NCBI GenBank assembly: GCA_041399085.1
Contig: JAWKTM010000009.1
Span: 62,001 to 126,000, forward strand
Direction of reading: 5' to 3'
DNA length: 64,000 bases
DNA from: JAWKTM01 sp041399085
GTDB taxonomy: Bacteria; Planctomycetota; Planctomycetia; Pirellulales; Pirellulaceae
In this document: positions 55,983 through 64,000 of the stretch, piece after piece
Position numbering within the stretch: position 1 is the stretch's first letter
Layout: every line of letters begins with the position of its first letter
The notes under the pieces: model-generated
The model's input: only the letters and a program-made list of their open reading frames with translations
What the model was told of the DNA's origin: nothing
Database searches by the model: none
Translations under genes and position numbers: made by a program

Positions 55983-57626
55983 CTAATCCACCTCGTCCCA
56001 CGGGGTTGCCTGTTTCTTTTCCACGAAGCGTTCGGGGTGAAGCTCCCGTTCATCCTGCACCACTCGCTCTGGCGTGGTTAGACGAACTTGTTCGATCTCC
56101 TTAACCGCGAAGAACAGGTTGAGCAGGAACACGCACGCCGCAGAAAGCATAAGAATCGGCAACAGCCAGGGATAGGCCCACGAGTTCCCATCGCCAATCT
56201 CATAGAGCGACCATATCCAGTTGTACGTCTGCAGCAATGAATACTCCGGCCGACCAGACTCGGCAAGCCACAACTGCAGAAAGAAGGGCAATGCCGCGCC
56301 AGCCGCTGTCAGCAACACCGTGATGAGAAATGTGAACAACAGCCCCACGTAGTAGTACGGCTTTAGCATCAAGAACAGCAAACGGGCACATCCCAGATAG
56401 ATGATGACATAACACCACGAGGCGAGGGAAAACCACAGCCAGTCCCAATTGTTGATGCGGTTGGAAAAAGGCGTCAACATGCTCAGCAATCCGCTTACCA
56501 CAATCACCCAAGTTGCCGCGCCGAACGAACTGGCCATGAAAACATATCCCGTACCCGAACCGGGATTGAACCAAGTTAGCAGCATTCGGCCGGCAAAACT
56601 CTGCGGCAACGAACGGCGCACGCGGGGGGATAGTTGAGCCGACTCGCCAATCAGCAGCGATCCCATGATTGACCAATGAACTGCCGAAATGCCGCTCGCG
56701 AAAAACAAACCCACGATTTCGCGACCCTCCAACGTGGCGTACAGCAACCATCCCACGATCAACGCTTGCTGGGCGAGCATAACCCAGCGGAGACGCGTGG
56801 AACGGTTATCGCTGGCGAAACTTATTAGCCCCGAGGCCGCAAATAGGCCCATAACAAAATAGCTGACGTAGAACGTGATCACCGCCACGTTGCTGATCCA
56901 AAATTCCCATTGATCCAACGGCGGCGTGCTAAATAGCATTGCCCATACAAATACGCTCCACCATCCAGTGCCAGCCAGAAGAGCCAACAACAACAGCACC
57001 GAGAACAAGACTTGCCAGGCCCGATTCGTCGACAGAGTTGCCACCAACAGCCCCACCATGGCGAACAGCAACGAGGCCAAAAACGTGTATGACAGAATCA
57101 ACACGATGGTGATGATATCGATCCCGCGAAGCAAATAGGTAAATGCCACATGGCGACATCGCCGAGTAGTACACGAGCATCTGCAGAATGGCATACCTGG
57201 TTTGCCAGTAATAATCTGCCGCGAGGACAGCGCGGTAATTGATAGCAATTCGAAAGTTCCATCCTCTATTTCCCCGGCCAATGAGCGAAACGCCGCAAAG
57301 GGAACCACCACTAACAGTGGGGCGGCAATGACAAAATAGTAGCCGATAAGCATGAACGGTCCGCCGGGCGAATAGTAGATCTCCTCCCTCATTAGCGCGA
57401 CGCCCATCAGCGACCACCCCCAACCGCACACCAATACCAAGGTAAAGGTGATTACGAATTGGCGGCTTTTCATCGCTTGGCGCGCTTCTTTCACCAAGAT
57501 TGGGTTCAGCCGCTCGCTGGCGCGCTCCAAAAAAAGCTCCAGTCGCTCGAACCAGTGACTATGCGTCAATCGTTCGAGTCTTTCGTTGGCTGGAGCGTTG
57601 GTCGCGTATGGATCAGCGGCACTCAC
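55983..57626 (-). CDS. ABC-2 type transporter permease with local frame scramble
   Basis: A 547-residue permease with about twelve membrane helices. An N-terminal cytoplasmic part (RLNPILVKEARQAMKSRQFV) leads to FRSLAGEIEDGTFELLSITA, the usual ABC-2 coupling region. The GTG start at 57626 overlaps the ATPase stop (GTGA). Between about 57205 and 57150 the frame reads nonsense (PGMPFCRCSCTTRRCRH), while another frame reads YAILQMLVYYSAMSPC, which is what the family has. A 1-base loss and a later 2-base loss cancel out. The rest of the protein is intact. It moves an unknown substrate with the adjacent ATPase. Confidence 0.85.
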   Translation of the reverse strand: MSAADPYATNAPANERLERLTHSHWFERLELFLERASERLNPILVKEARQAMKSRQFVITFTLVLVCGWGWSLMGVALMREEIYYSPGGPFMLIGYYFVIAAPLLVVVPFAAFRSLAGEIEDGTFELLSITALSSRQIITGKPGMPFCRCSCTTRRCRHVAFTYLLRGIDIITIVLILSYTFLASLLFAMVGLLVATLSTNRAWQVLFSVLLLLALLAGTGWWSVFVWAMLFSTPPLDQWEFWISNVAVITFYVSYFVMGLFAASGLISFASDNRSTRLRWVMLAQQALIVGWLLYATLEGREIVGLFFASGISAVHWSIMGSLLIGESAQLSPRVRRSLPQSFAGRMLLTWFNPGSGTGYVFMASSFGAATWVIVVSGLLSMLTPFSNRINNWDWLWFSLASWCYVIIYLGCARLLFLMLKPYYYVGLLFTFLITVLLTAAGAALPFFLQLWLAESGRPEYSLLQTYNWIWSLYEIGDGNSWAYPWLLPILMLSAACVFLLNLFFAVKEIEQVRLTTPERVVQDERELHPERFVEKKQATPWDEVD

Positions 57627-58567
57627 TGGACACGACCTTTCGTAACTTGCATGAATACGTCTTCCAGCGAGCGAGAATGGCTGGCAAACTCGGCCACGGC
57701 AAAGTCCGCCAGGATCAGTTCCCGCAACAGGGCCGCTTCGTCCTCGCGTTCCCCAATGTGAGAGAATTTCAGCAGCGCCCCGTCCTCGAGTACATGGGTA
57801 ATGCCTTCGCGGCGACGTAACCACTCCGCGGCAGCGGGGGCGTTCTCCAGCACACGCATTTTCACTTCGCGATGCGTCCGCTGCTCGCGTTGTATATCGT
57901 CGACGGAGCCCGTGGCCAACAACTCGCCTCGTTCGATAATCCCCACTCGATCGCACATCTCGGCCAATTCGGTGAGAATGTGGGAACTGACCAGAATTGA
58001 TTTACCGTTGGCCGCCAATTCGCGAATCATTACTCGCAGCTCGATGCGCGCCCGAGGGTCGAGCCCCGCCGCCGGTTCATCCAAAATCAACACCGCCGGA
58101 TCATGAATCATCGCGCGGCCAAGACACAACCGTTGCTTCATTCCCTTCGACAGCCCGCGAATCGGTTTCTCCGCCAACTCGTCCAGCTTCGTGAAACTCA
58201 TGGTATATTGCAGCGCCCGGTGACGCTCTCGCCCCACGAGACCATGAGCTCGCGCAAAGAAATCCAAATACTCAAGACAATTCACATTAGCATAAGTGCC
58301 ATAGAAATCGGGCATAAACCCCAGGCGTCGCCGAACGCGATCCGGGTCATTCACCACGGAGAATCCATCAACGTACGCGTCACCGTAGGTTGGAAGCTCC
58401 AGCGTGGCCAAAATGCGCATGCTGGTCGTCTTACCCGCACCGTTTGGGCCAATGTAGCCAAATACTTCGCCACGCGGCACCTCGAACGAAATGTCATTCA
58501 CCGCGCGTGTGTCGCCAAAGAAACGGTGCAACCGCCGCAATTCGATCATTGGATGAGAACTGACCAT
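57623..58567 (-). CDS. ABC transporter ATP-binding protein
   Basis: A 314-residue ATPase of the ABC-2 (NatA/DrrA-like) type: Walker A GPNGAGKTT, signature LSKGMKQRLCLGRAM, Walker B VLILDEPAAGLDPRARIELR, H-loop SSHILTELAEM. The C-terminal 80 residues form the extra domain seen in DrrA-type ATPases. Start at 58567, 8 bp after the stop of the 788-residue gene. It energises the permease encoded next, with a 4-bp overlap. Confidence 0.95.
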   Translation of the reverse strand: MVSSHPMIELRRLHRFFGDTRAVNDISFEVPRGEVFGYIGPNGAGKTTSMRILATLELPTYGDAYVDGFSVVNDPDRVRRRLGFMPDFYGTYANVNCLEYLDFFARAHGLVGRERHRALQYTMSFTKLDELAEKPIRGLSKGMKQRLCLGRAMIHDPAVLILDEPAAGLDPRARIELRVMIRELAANGKSILVSSHILTELAEMCDRVGIIERGELLATGSVDDIQREQRTHREVKMRVLENAPAAAEWLRRREGITHVLEDGALLKFSHIGEREDEAALLRELILADFAVAEFASHSRSLEDVFMQVTKGRVQ

Positions 58568-58575
58568 CGTAGGAC

Positions 58576-60942
58576 TCAGTACCTCCCAATGATGACATGA
58601 AAACTGGACCGTTCGCGCACCCGAGAAACGCCAATGGCAACTTCTGGTGACAATTCCGTAATCGCAAAATAATGGCGAGGCGCCAGTTGGTAATTCTGCG
58701 ATGACAATTCTCGCAGGCGTGTCTCCAAGACACTGGTCACTTCAGTAGGCGCCGGCTGATCGCTGTCCGTCGACTTACGCTGGCTGTAATACCAAGGCCG
58801 GGAAATGGAGTAGGCGTTCTCATACCGATTGACGTCGAAATATTGCGGGTTGGCGGGCGACGCCTCGCGGAGCACCGGTCTGAGCGTATTGATAAGGGTT
58901 TGCTGGTCGATCGAGTCCAGCGAAGTCGAGGTTTCGCTTTCGATGTTCTGCCCATAGTGGCTAACGCCCTCGAAGTCAGTAACGACCAGATGTAACAGTT
59001 TCGTTCCCAACTGGTTCTCCACCAACAGTTTCTTACCTCCCTTCGCTGGCTGCTTGACGCGCAATGCCGCCTGCGACTCGTGCGGGTGCAAGAGAAAGAA
59101 TTGGTTTTGCGTGCGAGAGCGAATAAAACCGCTCCGGAGATTCTGCTCCCGATCCCACACAATTTCGCGCCGTCCGTAGTCCGAACGACTAATGCTGTGA
59201 GGATATAACTCCAACGGATAGACTGCGGCCTCATCCGGAAATGTTAAACCACGCGAAGGCGCAATGGCCGCGTAGTAAGTTTGACGGGAACTAGTCACAG
59301 CTTGCCGATTCGGCTGATCCAAGAGCGTAACACTGCGCACCCGTCCCTTGACGCCCAAACCGTCGGTAAACAGAGCAAACAGGAATAGGCACGCAGTAAC
59401 GACGCCCGCCCCGAGCGGCACCGTCACAAGCAGCAGGTAAAGCCGCCGCATCCGTCCCAACACAAAGTAATTAACGGGGCCGATAACCACCACAAATATC
59501 GAGATCAAGACTAAGAATGAAACAACGGGCGGCAGCCCCACACCGGGCACTAGCCAGTTCCAATAATGAGTATTGGAACGATTCATTGATAAACCATGAC
59601 GCTGGTACCATTTCCAGCTTGAATCACCCAGCGTGGTCAACATCCATTGCCAATTTTGGATGGCGCCTGGAAAGGGATAGGGTTCCGACATCGCCACGAC
59701 GTTGCCAAACCCCGCTTGTCGAACGACAAACGGCGGCAGGTTACCGGAAATCGGGCGGCGATCATGCAGCGTATCCGGTGTGTTGGCGACGGGCTTCTCC
59801 CCGTCATTGTTGATCCAGACTTGCTGGCCGTTCTGATAGATCCATTGGCCCGAGCCATTTTGGTTCCAGCGAGGCGCTTTGAATGCCTTGCTCCGATCCC
59901 CATTTGTGGGCTGGCGCCATCCCCTTAACTCGCTGTCCGATTGATCGCCGGTGAGCGGAGAAAGTGCCAGCAGTTTTTCTATCTCCGCCAAACGCTCGAA
60001 CTGTTCGCCGGCGCCGTAGACGACCATCGTCGGACCCGTCTGAACCCATTGTCGCAAGGCCTTGACTTTGGATGGGGAACTATTGGCCAGCGTCACCAGA
60101 TCTTGATAGGAAATGAAGATCAAATCGAAGCAGGTATAGGCCAGCCAATCGTCGGCCAACTCGGATGGCGGCAACATTTCCAATTGTTGTACGTGAGTGA
60201 TATACCGCAGCGTCGTATCATCATCGACGGGCTTCAAACGCAAATCGGAAACGGATACGTTGCCATAGTTATAACTAAAAGTCGCCACGATCCCACGAAC
60301 ATCCGGCAGCGTCGGTTCGGTCGGTGTCGCATTTTGGTTGGCGTTGAACTGTTGAACGAAAGCGCCGTTGGCAACTCCGAATTGGCGTTCACGCACGGCG
60401 AGGGTTGGTGCATCGGGATCAACGAACAGCATCGAGGGAGCCGATTCCGACCACTGATTCGAGTATAAATTGCTGATGCTGCCGTTAAACCGCATCTCCT
60501 TGAGTTCAAAACCATCCTCTAAGATACGCACTTCCAGTTGATTCCAGGGGCTAAACTGCGGGACCAACAGCACCGCATCCGTTTTCGACGCACCTTCCGG
60601 CAACTCAATCGTCTTCGTAACCGTCGGGGCCGGAACTTGCCCATACCAACCAGTAGCCGTCAATTCGACCTGAAACGATCGGTCCGCGGTGGCAGGCACC
60701 GGAGGAATGGTGGAGATCTCGACACGCACGGGACGGTAGCCGTTGCCATCCACCCAACGTGCGTCGACCGTGGCGCGAACACCATGCCGCGGTTTTTGGC
60801 CAGCGGCGGGCAAGGCGATAAATTCCCCCGGATAAGCGCCGCTCGCTACTGACGGAAGCATCCACATTGCGGCCAGCAAACAAAGGCTCCCGAATCTTGC
60901 GAACAACCCCGGTGGGCGTCTCATGCTTCTGCTCGTTGTCAT
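58576..60942 (-). CDS. 788-residue exported/membrane protein of the ABC operon
   Basis: This protein has a signal peptide (LCLLAAMWMLPSVASG), a large outside region (about 40-440), at least two membrane helices (PPVVSFLVLISIFVVVIGPV and LLLVTVPLGAGVVTACLFLF, near 455-520) and a further outside region. The N-terminal part looks like a beta domain (VDARWVDGNGYRPVRVEIST). The region AYTCFDLIFISYQDLVTLAN resembles a glutamine-amidotransferase-like flavodoxin fold. Such proteins lie next to ABC-2 genes in planctomycetes and may be substrate-binding or assembly partners. No catalytic site is sure. It is third from the end of a four-gene operon and directly abuts the small membrane gene. Confidence 0.82.
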   Translation of the reverse strand: MTTSRSMRRPPGLFARFGSLCLLAAMWMLPSVASGAYPGEFIALPAAGQKPRHGVRATVDARWVDGNGYRPVRVEISTIPPVPATADRSFQVELTATGWYGQVPAPTVTKTIELPEGASKTDAVLLVPQFSPWNQLEVRILEDGFELKEMRFNGSISNLYSNQWSESAPSMLFVDPDAPTLAVRERQFGVANGAFVQQFNANQNATPTEPTLPDVRGIVATFSYNYGNVSVSDLRLKPVDDDTTLRYITHVQQLEMLPPSELADDWLAYTCFDLIFISYQDLVTLANSSPSKVKALRQWVQTGPTMVVYGAGEQFERLAEIEKLLALSPLTGDQSDSELRGWRQPTNGDRSKAFKAPRWNQNGSGQWIYQNGQQVWINNDGEKPVANTPDTLHDRRPISGNLPPFVVRQAGFGNVVAMSEPYPFPGAIQNWQWMLTTLGDSSWKWYQRHGLSMNRSNTHYWNWLVPGVGLPPVVSFLVLISIFVVVIGPVNYFVLGRMRRLYLLLVTVPLGAGVVTACLFLFALFTDGLGVKGRVRSVTLLDQPNRQAVTSSRQTYYAAIAPSRGLTFPDEAAVYPLELYPHSISRSDYGRREIVWDREQNLRSGFIRSRTQNQFFLLHPHESQAALRVKQPAKGGKKLLVENQLGTKLLHLVVTDFEGVSHYGQNIESETSTSLDSIDQQTLINTLRPVLREASPANPQYFDVNRYENAYSISRPWYYSQRKSTDSDQPAPTEVTSVLETRLRELSSQNYQLAPRHYFAITELSPEVAIGVSRVRERSSFHVIIGRY

Positions 60943-61233
60943 CTACAAACTGTCCTGAGGGGGCTCGATGATCTGAGGTGGCGGACTCGCGCCGGCAAAC
61001 GGAGAATGAGGCCGATCGGGAACTCGCACCAACCCGAAGACAGAGCTGATGATCCAGCCCAAAAGAAACAGACCGACATAGCAGAACGTGGCCGCGACCA
61101 GAAATCCCACGGAGGCAATGACGCCCATCGCCCATGCCTTGCCTTCAACGGCGTGAGCCCCCACATACGCGACGATCGCGCATATGGCGGTAAAGCCGAG
61201 AATCAGGCGAATGGAAAAGCGGGGTAGAAGCAT
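60943..61233 (-). CDS. Small two-to-three-helix membrane protein, first gene of the ABC operon
   Basis: A 96-residue protein with hydrophobic segments RLILGFTAICAIVAYVGAHA and GVIASVGFLVAATFCYVGLF, plus LLGWIISSVFGLV, and a Pro-rich tail (SPFAGASPPPQIIEPP). I choose the ATG at 61233 because the hydrophobic core starts there. An open frame extends to 61485 without signal-like features. Its stop touches the start of the 788-residue gene, so they are one transcript. No family known. Confidence 0.68.
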   Translation of the reverse strand: MLLPRFSIRLILGFTAICAIVAYVGAHAVEGKAWAMGVIASVGFLVAATFCYVGLFLLGWIISSVFGLVRVPDRPHSPFAGASPPPQIIEPPQDSL

Positions 61234-61727
61234 GGCGTCGATTGTCGCAAACAGGTTCTCGATTGCAAGTAGCCAAGCTGGATGGCCGCCAACTCGTCGG
61301 GATTCCGACGTCGCTGAAGCGGAGAACGCCTGCCGTTCGAATAACGCGAATGCCGGCCACGTGGTCGCGTTGGCTTGGAGTTGTTGACGACGTGTGTTCG
61401 CAGCCCTTGCCAAAAGCTTGGAAAGTTTGGCCGTTTTTCCCAAGATGGCGTGAAATGCGTCGTTGCCGCCGAGCCTCACGTCCACACGGAATAACCGTCG
61501 TTACTGGAACCTTGCCAGCCATCAAAGAGCAGACAAGACGCCGTTTCCGAAGCTTCTCGGCCGAAAGCGAACTAAATTGAAAGGAACTCCACGGCTCGCG
61601 TTATCTCCGCTACTTCGCCAGCGGCATTCGGCCGGGAATCTCAAGCACGGGCTGCGAGCCGCCGCCGGTTTCTCAACCGCCTGTTGCGCGGTTCCAGGAA
61701 AATCCCACGGCGTCGAGACTCAACTGT
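61234..61727. other. Gene-free interval between ABC operon and acyltransferase gene
   Basis: About 490 bases without a convincing gene. A minus-strand frame continues upstream from the small membrane protein (to 61485) but shows no motif. The divergent promoters for the ABC operon and the acyltransferase should lie here; I cannot identify them. Confidence 0.5.
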
Positions 61728-63017
61728 ATGTCGATATTGCGGCAACTTCAGCTCCCACGATGGAGTCGAAATCTACTTCGCCAACCCGCCCACGTCACCG
61801 TTTCGCTGACGGGATCTCACCTGCCGGCGCTGGACGCAATCCGGGGGTTGGCAATCCTGCTGGTGACGCTGTATCGCTTCCGCTTGGGACCGGACGACGG
61901 CATGTGGTTTGAGCATGTTTACACACATGTATTGAGCCTGGGCGAGCGGGGTGTGGATCTATTCTTCGTGCTATCGGGGTTTCTTATCACAGGCATACTG
62001 TTCGACTCGAAGTCGGACCGACACTACTTTCGCAACTTCTACATGCGGCGGTCGCTGCGCATCTTTCCGCTTTATTACGGAGTGCTACTGGGTTGCTTCG
62101 TCATATTGCCAATTGTATGGCCTGCAAGTATCCAATATCCCTTCGCCGATGCCCGCGAGGTACAAAATTGGCTGTGGCTCTACGGCGTCAACATGCGTGT
62201 CGGATGGCATAATGATTGGTGCTTCGGCAGCTTCAACCATTTCTGGAGTCTGGCTGTCGAGGAACATTTCTATCTCATTTGGCCGCTCGCGATATTCGTG
62301 CTTTCCCGGCGTTCCGCGATGAATGTGTGCGTCGTGTTCGGCATTTTCGCGCTGGTCGCCAGAATCGCTTGGCTCGTGCTAGGGGGCAATGGACTGGCGC
62401 CAGAAGTTTTCACGCCATTCCAATTCGACGCGCTGCTGATCGGAGCGTGGCTGGCCTTAGCCGCTCGAGGCCCCGGCGGCCTGGCGGCACTAGTTCCCGC
62501 GTGCCGACTCGCATTTCAATTGTGCTTGGGTTTGCTCTTACCCGAGATGGTTTTGCATCAACGGTGGCTCACCGTGCCGTCGACCTTCTACGCTATCATG
62601 TTTGGATCGCTAATCATTCTAGCATTGAGCGCGAAGCGAGGAGGATTGGCCGAGCAATGCTGGAATTCGCGCTGCCTACGATGGCTTGGCAAGTATAGCT
62701 ATGGCATGTATGTGTTTCAGAACCTGTTAATCCCCGTTCTGGCGATGCTTTTTACCGCCGAGAGCCTGGCCGCGTTGTGTGGATCGGCATTTGCCGGCCG
62801 ACTTCTTTATCTGGCAGTCATGTTTGCCGCAACGATGGTCACGGCCTACGTAAGCTGGCACTTGTATGAGAAGCACTTCCTGAAGCTGAAATGCTTTTTC
62901 TCGCCAACGTCGAGCGCTGGAGGCTTAGCGGCTCGGGAAGAGGGCCAAGCTCACCCGAATTTGCCCGAATCGTGCATGCGATCCACTACGCCGATTCGAA
63001 GTACGCCACAGCCATGA
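61728..63017 (+). CDS. Acyltransferase_3 (OafA/YrhL-type) membrane protein
   Basis: A 429-residue protein with about ten membrane helices. The family mark begins at LPALDAIRGLAILLVTLYRF (32-51), followed by GVDLFFVLSGFLITGILFDS and FYMRRSLRIFPLYYGVLLG, then FWSLAVEEHFYLIWPL. In OafA-type enzymes the motif H/R-X10 uses a His at the end of the first segment; here it is Arg51. The second signature RSLRIFPLYY is kept. It would O-acylate a cell-surface sugar. The C-terminal 32 bp overlap the end of egtD on the other strand. The C-terminal tail is Ser/Pro-rich. Confidence 0.88.
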   Translation: MSILRQLQLPRWSRNLLRQPAHVTVSLTGSHLPALDAIRGLAILLVTLYRFRLGPDDGMWFEHVYTHVLSLGERGVDLFFVLSGFLITGILFDSKSDRHYFRNFYMRRSLRIFPLYYGVLLGCFVILPIVWPASIQYPFADAREVQNWLWLYGVNMRVGWHNDWCFGSFNHFWSLAVEEHFYLIWPLAIFVLSRRSAMNVCVVFGIFALVARIAWLVLGGNGLAPEVFTPFQFDALLIGAWLALAARGPGGLAALVPACRLAFQLCLGLLLPEMVLHQRWLTVPSTFYAIMFGSLIILALSAKRGGLAEQCWNSRCLRWLGKYSYGMYVFQNLLIPVLAMLFTAESLAALCGSAFAGRLLYLAVMFAATMVTAYVSWHLYEKHFLKLKCFFSPTSSAGGLAAREEGQAHPNLPESCMRSTTPIRSTPQP

Positions 63018-63954
63018 AGGCTCGCGAATCCGTCCAAACCTGACGGCACATGAAACCAGCGTGGGCCAGCATCGCACGAAACGCCGGGACTCGATATTTG
63101 TGGGAGTACTCGGTACAAATTGACTCGCCACGATCGAACTCAATCCCGGTCGACCCGATCAAAACGGCTTGATCTGCCGTACTAACAAGGTGCATCTCAA
63201 TGCGGCACAACAATTCATTGTAGATGGCCCGATGCCGGAATCTTTCCACCACGAAATCGGCACGCAGCTCTCGGTTCATTCTATGTAACAGATTTAGATT
63301 GAAAGCTGCGGTAATGCCCCGAGAATCGTTATAGGCCGCCTCTAATATCTCACGCGACTTGTGCAAATCGAATCCAATTAACAGCCCGCCACCCGCTCCC
63401 ACCAAGTCGCGGATATGCCGCAACAAACGACGGGCCTCTTGTGGCTCAAAGTTTCCAATTGTGGATCCGGGGAAATAGACCACTCGGCGCAGCGAAGCCG
63501 TATCGCCATCCGGTGGCATGATCGGCTTGGTGAAATCAGCCACTAGCGGCCTTACTTCCAAATGCGGGTAGTCGGCGGCGATGTTCGCGGCAGAAGCCAG
63601 CAAGTGTTCGCGTGAAATATCCACCGGCACATAAACCGTCGATTCGTCAAGCTGATCCAACAGCAGGCGACTCTTAGTGCTACTGCCACTTCCAAACTCG
63701 ACCACCATTGCGTCCGTACCGATCCATCCAGCCATTTCCCCGGCGTGCTCGCGCATGATGGACAGTTCGGTTCGCGTGAGGTAATACTCGTCGAGCTCAC
63801 ATATCTGATCGAATAGTTGGCTTCCGCGACGATCGTAAAAGTATTTGCATGGCAGGCGTTTGGGATGTTGCGTGAGACCGTGTAACACGTCGCGCCGAAA
63901 TTGGCTTGTTTCGGTACGCTCACGCGCATGAGTGGTTTTTGTCGCGGGGACCAT
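62986..63954 (-). CDS. egtD: L-histidine N-alpha-methyltransferase EgtD (ergothioneine synthesis)
   Basis: A 322-residue SAM-dependent enzyme of the EgtD family. Landmarks are LPCKYFYDRRGSQLFDQICE, LDEYYLTRTELSIMREHAGE, the SAM-binding VVEFGSGSSTKSRLLLDQL, VYFPGSTIGNFEPQEARRLL and IGFDLHKSREILEAAYND, with the FNLNLLHRMNREL segment and the end TEYSHKYRVPAF. It trimethylates histidine to hercynine. The partner EgtB would be expected upstream (beyond 64000) or elsewhere; it is not in this window. Only 46 bases remain upstream here. It overlaps the acyltransferase gene tail to tail by 32 bp. Confidence 0.93.
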   Translation of the reverse strand: MVPATKTTHARERTETSQFRRDVLHGLTQHPKRLPCKYFYDRRGSQLFDQICELDEYYLTRTELSIMREHAGEMAGWIGTDAMVVEFGSGSSTKSRLLLDQLDESTVYVPVDISREHLLASAANIAADYPHLEVRPLVADFTKPIMPPDGDTASLRRVVYFPGSTIGNFEPQEARRLLRHIRDLVGAGGGLLIGFDLHKSREILEAAYNDSRGITAAFNLNLLHRMNRELRADFVVERFRHRAIYNELLCRIEMHLVSTADQAVLIGSTGIEFDRGESICTEYSHKYRVPAFRAMLAHAGFMCRQVWTDSRAFMAVAYFESA

Positions 63955-64000
63955 GAAAACCTCGTTTTCGCCAGTGGTATGAGAAGAGAGTCGCTCGGCC

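Overview
The window reads as a chromosomal piece of a planctomycete, most likely order Pirellulales (inference). The pointers are two proteins with planctomycete-type PSCyt/DUF1549-DUF1553 cytochrome domains plus a third partial one, a DUF1559 pseudopilin relic, an ECF sigma/Ser-Thr kinase/formylglycine-enzyme signalling cluster, a Uma2 protein, a Minf_1886 protein, and a DUF6513/dihydropteroate-synthase-like protein of the kind linked to tetrahydromethanopterin C1 metabolism. Only one tRNA gene, tRNA-Leu(UAG), is visible; I see no rRNA, CRISPR array, transposase or phage gene.

Layout. 0-6.2 kb (minus strand): partial leucine-rich-repeat/cytochrome-like protein, DUF6513/DHPS-like protein, an SDR protein without the usual Ser/Tyr catalytic residues, and an S9 peptidase lipoprotein broken by about five frameshifts. 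6.6-14 kb: PA0069-type radical SAM protein, aldehyde:ferredoxin oxidoreductase, small secreted protein, FKBP isomerase with a strong terminator, RraA-like protein, membrane-anchored trypsin-like protease. 14.1-22.4 kb: a block of five broken minus-strand genes (beta-helix surface protein, zinc-finger Ser/Thr kinase, DUF1559 protein, ECF sigma factor, kinase-PA14-like-formylglycine-enzyme fusion) lying between two 139-bp direct repeats. 22.4-28.2 kb: LpoB-like and COG3014-like lipoproteins, SppA, RicT/PSP1, Minf_1886 protein, a small membrane protein and a molybdopterin-domain protein. 28.2-34.6 kb: frameshifted acetylxylan-esterase-like gene, 42-bp tandem repeat, SAM methyltransferase, and wreckage of a DNA methyltransferase plus probable restriction endonuclease. 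34.7-44.4 kb: Tat-exported protein, WYL regulator, a PSCyt1-WD40 / Uma2 / PSCyt2-PSD1 operon and an Lgt-like protein. 44.4-48.2 kb: translationally coupled lipid-flippase-like / GT2 / polytopic membrane cluster. 48.4-54.8 kb: short hybrid-cluster protein plus protoglobin, mono-haem protein, fatty-acid desaturase, pentahaem cytochrome with a HEAT-repeat partner. 54.9-64 kb: tRNA-Leu, small protein, cupin, a four-gene ABC transporter operon, an acyltransferase and EgtD.

How the genes work together. Hcp and protoglobin look like a nitrosative-stress pair. The flippase/GT2/membrane trio looks like surface glycolipid or polymer assembly. The PSCyt pair is the usual planctomycete two-gene secreted unit, here with a Uma2 gene between its members. 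The ABC operon (small membrane protein, 788-aa exported/membrane protein, ATPase, permease) is a self-contained ABC-2 type exporter.

Frameshifts are not spread evenly. Long stretches (roughly 22.4-28 kb, 34.7-57 kb and 57.3-64 kb) read cleanly, whereas 3.7-6 kb, 14-22 kb, 28-30 kb and 31.8-33.9 kb change frame every 50-400 bases while the amino-acid similarity runs on. That can be local assembly indels (poorly polished long-read data) or real decay. Two compensating indels in an otherwise perfect permease gene near 57.2 kb favour assembly error in at least some places. I cannot settle this without reads.
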